Source: Gordionus sp. m RMFG-2023
Taxonomy: Eukaryota > Nematomorpha > Gordioida > Chordodea > Parachordodidae
Length of the DNA stretch: 64,000 bases
NCBI RefSeq assembly: GCF_954871325.1
Contig: NC_088778.1
Location: 7,163,743 to 7,227,742 of the forward strand
Direction: 5' to 3'
Shown: positions 37,714 through 51,200 of the stretch, piece by piece
Position numbering within the stretch: position 1 is the stretch's first letter
How the letters are laid out: every line of letters begins with the position of its first letter
Translations under genes and position numbers: made by a program
The notes under the pieces: generated by a model
Told to the model about the DNA's origin: nothing
What the model saw: only the letters and a program-made list of their open reading frames with translations
Databases searched by the model: none

Positions 37714-40040
37714 TTGGTAATGCATTTCATTTCAGGGGAAAATCTTAGATCTATTATGAAAAGATATGGGCCACTGGCGGAAGATCATGCCATATTCTAT
37801 GCAGAGGAAATCGCGATTGCGTTAAATTATTTACACGACAACGGTTTTAACAATATTATTATATTATCAAAGTTAACTTTTAATAACACAACTTTTAATT
37901 AAACAAAATGATAGTTTTTCAAATATAATCGTATATTTCTATCTTTTAAGAGATCATTCATCGCTATCTTCACCCTGAAAATAAACTCTTAGATCGTAAG
38001 GCCATGCCATACCTACGACTATGGAGTATGTAAGGTATATGCAATAAATCATTTTAAAAAAGATAAGAAATAAGAACTTAGCATCGATATAACTATCGTA
38101 GGCCGGGTGCCGCTTTCTATCGTTGTCAGGTGGCGTAAAGTACACCGACTTAGAATTTTTAAAATATATTAAAAAATATTTTAAGAAAATCTAAATATAA
38201 GTAGTAATCAAATAAACACAACAGTAAATTTTCTTTAGTATATTTATTGAAATTAACTAATTATAAGATCTTTATTGAAATGAAAACTATATTTATTTTT
38301 TAATTATTAAGTTATCAAAATAACCGAACAACAAAAGATCAGTCGTATCAAGATCTAGCATCTATTTTTGATCCATCTATTTCGACCTCTGCCGTTTTAT
38401 ATTTTAGATTAATTATTATTTCTTTTATTCTTTTAATTAAATTTTCGACCAAAGGTATTCTTTTAAATACCATAAACTGTTACTAGATTTGTAAACCATG
38501 GTCTAATAAGTTGTGTTTATATTCACCACAAAATCTAGCACCCTTTCTAACCAACTCTATTTGTTAGAATGTTTAAAATATAAGAATTCCAAAGAATTTT
38601 CGAAAAAGTTATTTTTTATATCAAAATCATTAATACAAACATTATCTGTTTAAAAAAATAAAAATTATGGTATCTTTTATAGTTTTAGCTTTTTGATTGA
38701 TTGAAACCCAGTCGGGGCAGATCTGTATTTGATAAAATTTAATCAGAGTTTGAAATTGTTACAAAATACCTGAAACCACGAAACCAATAAGAATATATGA
38801 ACCACTATATGGAACCTTAAATTTCCATGTCATTAAAATTATTAGAAACTTTGTCATTCCTAAAAAAGAGTTTGAAATTGGAACCATACCCTATAAGAAA
38901 AAAGATTGAATTAAATGTTGTTAATAACCTTTTTATTATATACGTTTTTAAATTTACATACGAAATTTTCTTATAACTCAAATTACTGATGAAATTTCTC
39001 GCCAAGTGTATGTTAATTCTTATTAAATGTAGTAGGTATCCAAGAAACATTATTAAAATTAGTGACCATTTTGTGTAAAAATAACTTTATTATTAAAAGT
39101 CGAGGAGAAAATTCTAAGCTAATTTCGTTGAGCTAAGACGAGCTAATATTAACGGTAATTAAATTAGGAGGGCTTAGCGAAAGGGGAGAAAGTGAACACA
39201 TTCTGTGGGACAATCCCATCTATGGCGCCCAAAATTTGGCATGGTGAATAATATGGTAAGCCTTTTGGATTACACTTTTATATTTTCCTATCTCGTATTA
39301 CAGATTATTTATTATTTTTATACAAAATATTTAAATTAAACTTTAAGGATTTTAATAATTAGTTTTAAAATAATTTATAAGGTTTAGCTAAGATTTAAGA
39401 ATTATTATATAATGAATCATCTACCTTACAAAAAATTTAATCTTAATTAAGAAAGATTTTGGTGTGGATTGGTATTCGCTCGGTGTACTTCTTTATGAAT
39501 TTCTAGTGGGCCCTGTAATTTTTCGAGGGTCGATAAAGCGACCTACACTACTATCAAGGTTCAATTTGTCTTAAATTTTTTTTTCATAAATATTCAGTTT
39601 ATTTTGTGAATTATTATTATAAATTTTATTTATAACATAAAATTATGTTTAATATTTTTCTTTAAACTTTAACCAGAAAGGTTTTCCGGTCCTTGGCATG
39701 TGTCAGTCGAAGCCAATTCTATGAGTGGACATCTCAATATAGTTTGTTATATAATTAGTGAATTAAATAAATAATAATTTTATAAGATCCCGTGGAAACT
39801 GGTTTTGTCGATATTACATCCCATTCCTTTTTCGCTTCAATTAATTGGAATAGGGTAAGAAATGTGTTTTTAAATTAAAATAACTATATATTTAAAATTT
39901 ATTAAAATTTTTTATATCTCTCTACCTTTTAGCTCCGAGATCAGCAATTGTAGACACTATTCAAACCCCCCAAAAAATCAAATTTTTATTTTTAAACTAT
40001 TTCTTCGATACTTTGCTCTATTTATTATATGTTAAAGAGT
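37714..40040 (+). pseudogene. Kinase pseudogene, copy C
   Basis: Recognisable exons are FISGENLRSIMKRYG...YLHD (37726-37845), a degraded HRD exon (37950-38040), KGEKVNTFCGTIPSMAPKIWHGE followed by a stop (39170-39255), VDWYSLGVLLYEFLVGP (39455-39560), RFSGPW-like text (39680-39740), SHSFFASINW (39820-39855) and a C-terminal exon (39935-40040). APE has become APK, and the HRD and DYG motifs are lost. The glycine-loop exon is absent. Non-functional. Confidence 0.8.
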
Positions 40041-42583
40041 TAATGTGATTTAAATTATTTCAAAATCAATAAATATTATAAAAAAAATTCTTATTTTCTC
40101 GTTGAATTTATGCTTATATTTATTTTAGGTTTAAACATAATGTGGTAAACTTTACATAAATCAAGGAACGAATCACGTTGTAGGTGTTTTCTTTATTAGA
40201 AATCAGGTATAGATTAGAAAATCCTGCAAGTTTCACCCAAAAGCGTCGGACAAATGTATAGATATAAAAATTATTATCACTTTATTGTGCTAATAAAATA
40301 CAAACAAGTACATACCAATTTTCAAAAAAAGAACCAGGTCGGATTGGACTGACGGTCCCACGATCAGGTCTTACTTGACTTAACGGTCCATCTGTCTGAT
40401 TTCATTTTAGAAAAAGGACAACGGACGGGATCGAACAGTTTCAAACACTATTGAAAAAAGGTTTACTCCTTAAATAGATAATACAATAGGTATTAAAAAT
40501 TACGCAGTTTTTCTACCCTAATCAACAAAAATTATTGAATATACTTTTAACGGATATTTAAAGAAAAACGTATAAATTTTACTATAAATTATCATTTTTT
40601 ATTTTTCAAAGAGATTGTTATTTAAAGGTATTCTATTTTAATTATTTAGCAACTTTGTTTCAACAGTTGATGAAGAAAACAATGTGTTATACTTTAAAAA
40701 CGCCTTTTAATAGTTTGAGTACTTTTTAGCATATTAAACCTTTTAATAGTTTGAAAACTTTTTAGCATATTAATTCGATTATCATCTTTATAAAGGTAAA
40801 ATTCACAAATTTGAAATTTATCATTTTTGTTTTTAAAAATCTACGGACTTTTATATTTAGAAATTTTTATTGAAACAGCTTCAGATATTATCAATTATTT
40901 TAAAATATTTGGTCTAGATATTGATTCAACAAATCTAAGCTTAAAATATGGGGTAAAATATAGCTAGAAAGCTGAGTTTTTGTCGCATACAAACTTTAAA
41001 AAATTGGAAAATCAATCTTTTATTGTATCATTAAATTAAAACCGAAAAAAGAATATAAACATGTATAATTTGTATTTTGTTAGTAAAAAAAGGGGAAAAT
41101 AAAGAGTTCCTTAAAAAATTGGGCAAATCCATTGGTGTCTATTCTATAGCATTCATTAATATGGTTTTAATGTTCTCTTCGCCTATATTAATAATATGAA
41201 TGATCATCGAATTGATCTCACGAATGTAGTCATCATTTTTTCCCCTAAATGAGACTCCTCCGTTTTTAACAAATTTTACGCTAAAAAAAATTGTTGAAAA
41301 TGTGCGGTTATTAAAACTTTTCTTTGCATTTTTGTATTATTGGGGTAAATAAAAAACACACAATTATTAGGTTAAATAAAACTTTTAAAGTTTATCGCAA
41401 ATGTGACTTTTATTGAGAAAGCCTATATCCTGATTTTTTTTAGATTAATTATAATTACATAATTACAATTCCTTTTTTAACTTAATTAATATAATAAAAA
41501 AAAATTAAAGTAGGATTTGATTAAAAATTATCAAATGAAGTTATAGTTTAGAAAGAATTTTTAAATTGCTGATAAACTTCCTAGCATATTAATTCGAACT
41601 TAAATCACCTTCTATAATAATTGACATAAATTCAATATTAATATAACACCCTTCCACAACATAAAATTTTAATGTTCACAAATTAAACTAAATTCCAAAA
41701 AAACATTATAAGGTATTTATTTGAATATAAGGTAATTTTTTAAACCATATTGATGTATAATTTGCATTTTTGGAGGTTTTAGTGAGGGGTAACTTCGCCC
41801 CGTGGCTACGACATTGAGAGAATGTATATTCTAGGAGTAATATTAAATTATTACCCTCTAATATTGGTATAAAATGAATTTACCAGTTATCATTCACATC
41901 ACAAATTTTTTAATTTAACAAAATTACTTACGTTTTCTGAGTCCAAGTTAAAATTTAAAGATTACTCTCATGTTCCCGTCAAAAAAAATGAATGAATGAT
42001 TGCATAATAGTTGTATACATTTTGAAAAATATATTAATGAATATAATTAATAAGCATTTTTCATAAATTAATAATTTAATTTAAGAAAAGGAATTATAAA
42101 TGTAATTGTAATTATAACTAATTCCTAATTACAGGCTTGAAAAATGGAATTAATTATAATAACCAAATGTGAAATTTATTACAGTTTTACTAATTACAAA
42201 AGGAATTAGAATTATGGAACTAATTACTCTCCAATAGTCTAACAATAAAATCCTATAATATATATAGTTTTTTATTTATATTAATCATAATTTTTACATA
42301 TTATTTCAAATACTCTCAAAAAAATATTTTTTAAATTACAATTCATAGACAAATAATTTTTGAAACAAAAAAATATATTATCATAATTCATTAACTCCCA
42401 TTATATACAAAATTAATGATAATAAGAGGGATCACTCAAACCCCGCCCATATATGCCCCACCTCGTTAAATAATAAAAGTATTTTAGAATTAAATTTAAA
42501 TGTTGAGAATTTAATTTGTTTTTTACACGGAAAGAAAAAAAAATCACAATTTTAATTTTTTTTCCCTCTCTATAATTTCATAA

Positions 42584-45182
42584 TCAAATATTTGAATTTT
42601 TAGGGCGAGGCCATATGCCGATGATAGAATTTTCTATTTCGCAATCGTTTTGTCCTCTAAGTATTCGGAAAGTTCCATTTTCACCCCATTCTTGACCCCA
42701 GGAATTGGCGACAATCTATTTAAATATATATTATATGGGGATGGGAAGAAACCATATTTTCGAAAAAAATGCTACGATTTTTATGGAAAATACAATCTAA
42801 ACAATCATCTTTCAACTCATTTATTTTGTTAAATTGTGTATTTTTTAATAAGAAAGTAACATTTATAGATTAGATTTTTGGGTTTTTCACAATTTAAAAA
42901 AAATATTAAATCTAGTTTTTTATTTATTTTTAAAAAAAAACAGTTGTTCCTGTTTTTTCCATCCTAATATATATACTAGAGAGCTGCAAAACCCGGCCCA
43001 CACGGCCCAAGCCTAGACTAAATAGAATTTAATCCGGGCTTATTTTAACTAATATCGGGTCGAACGTCCTAATACCTTTTTAAAGGAATTTAGGCCAGGC
43101 TTAAATTTTTAAATGTCATATTCAATTTTATGAAATAAATTGATATGTTTAGTACAATTTTTGCAAGAAGCAAGGAGCCAATATTTTTTATTAATAGAAT
43201 ATTATTTTTATAATTAAAGAGATATTAAATATTTTTTTATAATAAATTCGGGCTAGGCCCAGCGAAATAATCTATATTTTAACTTGGGGTCGGGCTTTTC
43301 GGTGTTAATAAAAAAAAATTAAATCTCGAAATCGGGCTAGGATAGACAAATTTTTTAAAAAAGATTCTGGGCAGGCTTGAAAAATTAGTTCCTATAAGAT
43401 TTGTAAAAATTAAAATATTAAAATCGAGCTTAAACATTATCTGATTCAGACATTTAATATTATGTTAACCGAGGCTAAACAGATTTTAAACTGGGACACT
43501 ATCTTAATATTTTTTAAGTATTTGGTGCTATTGTTATTTTTCGTATTTATTTTCTCGTTTTTTTTGTCGTTTTCTTTTCGTTTTTTTAAAAATTTTCTTT
43601 TTGCTTTTTAGGTTGTTTAATCGAAGCCAAATAGCCAGCTAAAAAGAGTCTATTTAGTAATAAGTCGAACCAGAATACATTCTAAAGGCTGATTATCATG
43701 TAAAATAGGTTTAATTTTGAGAAAAGAAGTGTCACAATCATATTTCATGCTTTATTAATTTAAAAAAATATGTATTTACAGTTATAGTGGAATATTTTAA
43801 AAATTAATTTTTATGGTATAGACCAGTTGATCAAAAAGTTAATGGGATATCATTTTGTTATTCAGACTTAAAAATTATTTGTATTGAAATTGAATGGGAA
43901 ATTGCAAATGTAGATTCAAAGAGTGGTAAAATATGTTCGGCCCGACATGATTGCCTTATTTCTTTATATCATTATGCTTTTATTGGTAAATTATAACTAT
44001 ATCACAAATAAATTTGTAGAGATAGTCACCCTCTCAATTTGCAATATTAATATTATATAATAATACATATTATTTTACCCAATATTTCGTCTTTGGTGGT
44101 TTATCCAATTGTCCCCAGCTATTTTCAAAATTATTTGTTTTTTTAAAAAAAAATTATAATTTACTTCTTTTATCTAGATAAAAGGATAAAATTAAAATTA
44201 AATATGTTAGGATAGGATATGACCCAACAAATACTGTAATTTTACTCTTTCATTCTATACGTTATATAAACATTGACGTCAGGAGAAACAAAAGGATGCA
44301 GAGTAACATTAACAATATTTAAATTCTTCTTTAGCAATTTTTACTAAACAAACCCTAATTATTCAGAGCCAGTGGAGCCAATGTTTTAAAATTGTAACTG
44401 AACCTTTATAATTTATAACACCTAAACATATAACCTCAAAATATAACGGGTTTTCAACTCCGTGTTTTCTACCATAATAATAATAGCAATGTTTAAATAT
44501 TTTTAAATTATATTTATGTGTGTCCTATTTGTGAAAGTTTTCAATTTTATGGGGGTTATATTAGAAGTTTCCCGTCATGGGCCGGATATTTAGATAGATG
44601 AGCGGTTTAAAATAGAAAGAGTAGAGCGAGCTTATATATATATTTTTTTTTTTAAAAAAATTATTTCTCAATATTGCATATTTTATAAAGTTCAAAGTAA
44701 AAATAAAATAAAAACAAAATGAATGGATCAAATAAATTTTAAACATTTGGGCTGGGGAAACAAAATTTCGGATAGTAGACCGGTTATTTAAAAAAATGGG
44801 CGGGCACGGGTGAGTTATAAAACTTAAAATATGAGGGTGGGCTCGTTCGTATTAAAACTTCTCCCATTACAGAAATCTAATTTTTACACAATTACTCTTA
44901 ATAAGGTTTTATAATACATTTAAAAACTTTTAACAAAACAATCCACGAAAAATTTGTAAACCCTAAAATTCTGACGGAATGATAAACGGAATTGTTTTTG
45001 ACTGAAGCTGATTCTTTGACTAACCCATCTAGTCGAATATTTTTCTTCGATTTTCCTTTCTTCACCCTCTTTGGACATCTGTATATTCCACTTTTGTAAA
45101 CGAATAAATCGGGTCTGATAACCATCGTAGCTTTAAAAAAAATTATAAATATATATATTTTTCTTTTCTTTTATTTTATTTT

Positions 45183-45218
<36 letters not shown>

Positions 45219-48200
45219 TCATTCATTCATTGATTCATTCATTCATCCATTTATTTATTTATTCATTCATCCATTTATTCATTCATTCATTCATTTATTT
45301 ATTTATTCATTTATTATTTCTCTCTTTCATTTATTCATTCATTTTTATTTTATTTATTCATTCATTCATATAAATATTTTTTTAAATAGCTGACATCTTT
45401 ACAAAAAAACCGGCATATTTATGCTAGAAAGTGACATAAATGACGCAAGCTAAGATGTAAATAAAGTAAAGTATCATAATTTACCCTGAACTGGTCCATT
45501 GGACAAAATTTCGATCCTGATACTGCTTTCCTAAAAGAAATAAAAAACATTATGTCTGCAATATTTTAGTTAAAAGGGTTATCTTTTCTTCGTTCCATTT
45601 TTTTATAAAAAATTTATTTCTTTCATATGATTAGATATGAAATTCTAGCTCCATTCTTATAAAACCAAAAATCATTTTTAATTTAATTTATTTTGCAAAA
45701 TCTAAAAATGTTTTACATTTTTTGGAACTTTGTAAGGTGGTGTGAATTTTAGAAATTGGCTCTGATTCTTCAAGCAATCGGCGTTTTTGGAGACAAGAGA
45801 TGAAGAATTATTAATAGGGCATTCGATATCTGCCCCAGTATAAGGAAAACATCCTTCCATTACAGTGCTATAAAAATTAAGTTTATGATACAATATTAAA
45901 CTTGCAAAATATCATTTTAAACTTCAAATTTTAACCAGATTTGAAATTATATACCTTTATTCTACATTTAAAGGCTTCTGAAAGTTTATAATCATACTTT
46001 GCAAGAGTACAATTTCTCATTATTATACCGAATTAAGGATTTTAAAATTTAACATTTCCTTATCATTTTTTTTTCTTTATTAGTCGATTATCATTGAAAA
46101 GCGCACATTTAGATAAAATAAAAAAAAAATTTATCGTAATATAATTTTGAGAATATTATATATATTATACCCAAATTTCCAAAGAAATCTCCAAGCTATA
46201 TCAATATGACCACCATGGCAACCCAGCTGTCTCCCCCTACCTTTGTTACATGATATTAAGTACTGAGGGGAAAGGGTTGTTAACCCTTTTCGCATACCTA
46301 TTATTCCTGACCTATCACCAGCCACATCTTTTTTTCGAAAATTTTTTTAAAAGAAAAAGGTTAAAATAATCTTTTGAAAGATGAAAACAAAGTATATATA
46401 TATAAAAAAAAAATTCGGTTTCTTTTCTAAAAAAAACATTATATTGATCTTAGAGACCTGCAGATCAAATCCGGATGTTTTCGGGTTGTAACTATTCAAA
46501 ACTCCGCCCGTGAAGCATTATAAAGATGTATAGAACAATGGGAAATATAATGAAGTTACTTCTTGAGTAACTTAGTGAATATGAATTACAGCAATACCTC
46601 GTTATATTATGGTGAGTCACAATTTAAGGACTCGCCACATACATCATGTTTTTTTTATAAACCTGTTATTGTGTGAGCGAATGAGTGTCTATTGTTAAGC
46701 AATAATTTAAAGAAAAGTAAAAGAATAAACCAGCTGCTGATATTGCCCAAGATGAACCGCAATTCAACTGATTCCGAATAGGATTGATGTGAGGGCCCCA
46801 TTTTTTCCGACTATCGAAGTTTTCGTTTAGTATTTCATCTAGATACGATATAAGGGATATAAATATTTTTTGTGTATATATAGAATTAGAAACTCGATTA
46901 GGTTTAAAAAAAAATTAAAAGAATAATCATAATAAATGATAAAGCTAGGACCAAAAAAGATTTTTTTGAATGTTTTCCCACTAAAAATCAAGGAAAAATA
47001 TAAAATTTTCCCTTTTATTTTTATGCTTCCTGGGGCGAGTTCTTAATAAATTATTAAAATAATTATCTTAATTTTATTTTTATCATTTTACACAATTTTT
47101 TATCGGTTTGAATTTGAAGTAAATTGCAAATGTCTAAATAAACACTAAGTACTTCATATATAAATTATTTATATATGTTGGAATAGGATAGAAATACGCA
47201 CTTTTTATTGGAATGGTAGTTTATAATTGTAGTATAATAAAAGTAGAATCATTATGGATTAGCAATCTTAATCTTGGCAAAATACAAATCTATGTTCGTA
47301 TAAAAAAGTGTTATTTAAATTTATGATATTTATATTATTTATATCCTCTTTTATATGTTAACTTCAATGTGTTTTTTGGGGCAATGTATTATTTTTTTTT
47401 AACATTAAATCCATTTTTGAGAGCGATTTTTTTAAAAAATTTAAAATATATGATTTTGCAGGAATAATATTTCAGCCAATCTAGAAAGCCTGCGCTGTGA
47501 TTTTTAGAAAATTTTGTCATGAACTTTTGACCTTAATATAATTTATTTCTTAATACATTTTCTATATAAACTATAAATGACTCAAAACTTGACGACAAAA
47601 TTATCTGAATCTCATAGAGCAGGGATTCAAAACACCTGTAAAATCAGATTTTTTTTAAATTTAAAAAACGCAATTAAAAATATGATTTAAAGTTGAAAAA
47701 AAAATAATATCTTTTGTACGAAAATTTATTTAGACAATTTTAAATAGGAATCTATCATTTAAATATTATTATATGAATTCGAATAATAATTTTAAAATAT
47801 TAAAAAATCCATTTATTTTGATATATATCCGTCTTTTTTAAAATTATAATTTTGATAATTTTAAAAAATAGAAAATTCAAATTATTGTTCGATCCAAGAG
47901 AGGTTAGATAGGTAGGCATATTATATGCTACATATGCGAGTCGCGTGGTAACCATAAAAAGCTACTTATTTTTTTAAAAAGGTGTATCCTGGTAAAACTA
48001 CAAAAGGGTAGAACCGCAAAACAACACTGCTATAACCATACCAGTCTTATTGACACATTGATCTTATTAAACACTGTTAGTTTCCCAAATTTTTCCCAAA
48101 AATCAAATTGCCCACATTTTAAAAAAAATAATTTAAGTTATATTTTAAAAGAAAATGATCTTAGACACAAACGCAATATTAAATAATCAAAAAGATATTT

Positions 48201-51200
48201 TAAAAAAATTGAATATCAAAATGTCTTCATTAACAACGAACCTTTTCCGAGAGTTAACGCCACGTAATTCATGTCTGAAAGACTATTAGCTAAAGGCAAA
48301 ACTCCTAGTTTGTATTTCTTACCTTCGGCCAGCGTGTAACCCCAGAAAGCGGAATAGTTTGAAGCTTTCCAACTTGGCATATAAACATATAATTGAGATA
48401 AAATATCGAGAGGTTTAACTTTGGTGGGTAGGAAATATTTAGGATAGGATCTAGCCCTCATCTCTCAATACCCAAAACAAAAGTTCCACAAATTGGTTTA
48501 TCTTACACTAGTGAAATGTAATTTTTTTTCTTCAAAAGTATATGTATTAAAATATTTGTAAATTACCCAATTCAATAATTTATTAGAAATTAATTACATT
48601 TTACTTATGCATATTATATATAATATAACTAAATAATATTCTAGCTGCTTATTCACGAATTATAATTTTTTTAGTATCGCACGAGAAAAATGGCTAAAAG
48701 TTATAATAAGGAAGAATTTTAAAAAAAATTTAGTAATACTTAATTTTATAAATGGCATTTTATAAAAAAAAATAATTATTTTAATAAAAATTGATATAAT
48801 CAAAAGCATACAATAAGTGGACCTAAAGATCTCCAATAAAATATATGGGTCAAAAAAACTTACAATATAGCGCCCCCCCCCTTAACAAAATCCAGGTATG
48901 CCTATCCCAATTCAGTCATTTATTATATATATTTTACTAAATTGAATACATAATATAACTAAATAATATTCTAAGCTGCTTATTCACCAATTCTAATTTT
49001 TTTTAAATGATGAATTTAATATTCATGAAAATGATATAAAAGGAATCAATATTATACATTTTTATTATACATACCCTTTATTAGAATTATTGATCTTTTT
49101 AATGATTTCTGGCCGTATCATGCACACAGTTGTATCGCATTTAAATATTCTATTAACTTGACATGTACTACGATAGAAAAATTTTTTGTTAGAATTTTAT
49201 ATTTTTATAATATTTTTTTGGGCCTATATAACCGAAAATATTAATAAAAAATGTCATAAAGTTTCTATATATTATATTAAGGAAAGTAAACAAATACTTC
49301 GTTTGTTCATTCTTTCTTTCTTTCTTTTCTTTTCTTTCTTTCCTCAAAATTAAAGTTCTCATATTTTCTGGAGAATCTCATCATATCATACTTCATTTTA
49401 ATTTCCATTAATTAGAAATAATAAACCATCTGAAAGATGAAGTCAATTTATTCTCCTGTTAAATTTTTTAAAATAAGATTTTAACAAAATAAATCTGGAG
49501 AAATTGGATTAGAGAATGAACAGACACTTATGATATAAATAAGAATGACTAATATGACAATAATAAACTGTTTATTTCGAATCTTCTAATAATTTCTTGT
49601 GTAAACATAACAAAATGACTTCCTTTTTAAAAAAAATACCCTCTAATTTCTTATATTATTTTTTCTTTAAATATAAATACAAAAGTAATATTTGATTTCG
49701 CATCTTAAAAATAAAAGATAAATTAAACAAAAGAAGATTAAAAATTATGAGACAATGAAAAAAAAATTAAATATCACTTTTTTGACAATATTTTTTTTTT
49801 ATTCAGACATTTTTCCGGGAAAAGATTTAATTGAATTTTTGACAAATCGCAAGGTTTATTAAGAATCATTATCATAATTAAGTTTACATTATTGGAAAAA
49901 TATTATTAATATTGATTTAAAATATTGTTTTTTTTCCCTTCTTCCCTCCCCCTCTTTCACATCCTTCCTTCCTTCCCTCCTTCCTTCATTCCTTCCTTCC
50001 TTCCTTCCTTCCTTCCTTCCTTCCTTCCTTCCTTCCTTCCTTCCTTCCTTCCTTCCTTCCTTCCTTCCTTCCTTCCTTCCTTCCTTCCTTCCTTCCTTCC
50101 TTCCTTCCTTCCTTCCTTACCTTCCTTCAGTCTACAAAATTTGTTATTTTGTTACCAGAGATTGCAATTGTCCTTAAAGATAGTTCCTATATCATATGTC
50201 TCCCCTTTGTATATGCATTTTCTTCGAATGTTATCTAATACGTTTTTAAAAAATGAAAATAGTTCTCTATTTTTGACAAAATATAATATTTATTTTTAAA
50301 GATTATGCAATAATATATAGTTAGTAATAAGATACCTTATCGTATTATCTATATTATGACACGCAAGATATTATTATTTAAATGACGATTCGGACAAAAT
50401 GTATTTTGAATATTCCTAAATAAAACAAAAAATAAAAACAACAATCTTAATATATCCACCTCTACAACAGCAAAAATATCAAAAATGATTTTTTTGATTC
50501 AAATTCATGGCATAATTTTGCTAGAAAAATTGTTATAAATGATTTCCATTTTCAAAGCAAGTTAAAAGACATATAAATAACCAAACAATCCACATAAATG
50601 AAAATTATTACTTAAAATAAGTATTTCATAATAAATAAAAAACAACAATCTTTCCCGTTATATTGATATTTTATATATTTTTTTTTTGAATATAAATGTC
50701 CTCTGAGAATTTTGTCATTAGTTGCATGTTATTTGGACCTTCGTGGTTATTTGTAATGTATGATAAATATGCAAAAAAATTTGAAACTATATTAGTAATT
50801 TTTAATTTCACATTCAACTTACACGAAAAAAAAATGAAAAAAAAATAGAGATCTCGGCCCGGGCCTATTTAAAAAAAAAATACTGTTCGGTCGGGGTTTC
50901 CCTCAATATTTAAAAACATCTGGAATTGGATCGGGCTTAAATTTTGAAATAAAATTTCTATAAACCGATCAGTGTAAAAAATGTATAAACATTTAAATAA
51001 ATTCGGGCCACGGGGTGACAAATAACTCTTATTTTTATTATGGGTCGGGCCTTCGGGACAATAGGATGACAATTTTTGGGGATCGGGGCGGGCCGGACAG
51101 GGTTGAAAAATTAAGCTGGATGCAGATCACTAATATAAAGTAACTCTAGCCAACAGCAGGTTTCTGGAGGATCCAAATTAACTAAGTTACACTGTATAAA

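Larger units (their letters stand above)
36130..42010 (+). repeat. Segmental duplication, copy C (contains the right palindrome arm)
   Basis: 36167-38595 is the right arm of the palindrome. Beyond it the block continues in step with copy A: kinase C-lobe exons at 39160-40040, then 40440-42010 matching about 27130-29340. A 37-base tandem duplication lies at 40712-40768 (CCTTTTAATAGTTTGA words). Confidence 0.8.
42260..46100 (-). repeat. Tandem segmental duplication, unit 1 (Swim/TINAG-like locus)
   Basis: Exons and parts of the introns and 3' flank match 56930-64000 in the same orientation, with extra insertions in each. Landmarks include the 3' flank (42270-42420 versus 56960-57110) and TTAGTCGATTATCAT at 46080 versus the window end. 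Confidence 0.75.

Noticed and set aside
45179-45372. Possible CRISPR-like array
   Set aside because: Units are four bases long with no spacers; it is a microsatellite.
46131-46325. Separate small gene ([10 protein letters not shown]...)
   Set aside because: It is an internal exon of the TINAG-like gene; the Met is internal and both ends fit splice sites with correct phase.
48216-48461. Stand-alone 81-residue protein
   Set aside because: The [12 protein letters not shown] text is a TINAG-family block and the 3' part of the ORF runs past a fitting splice donor at 48241.
49925-50299. 124-codon ORF rich in Phe-Leu-Pro-Ser
   Set aside because: Translation of a TTCC microsatellite plus AT-rich flank.
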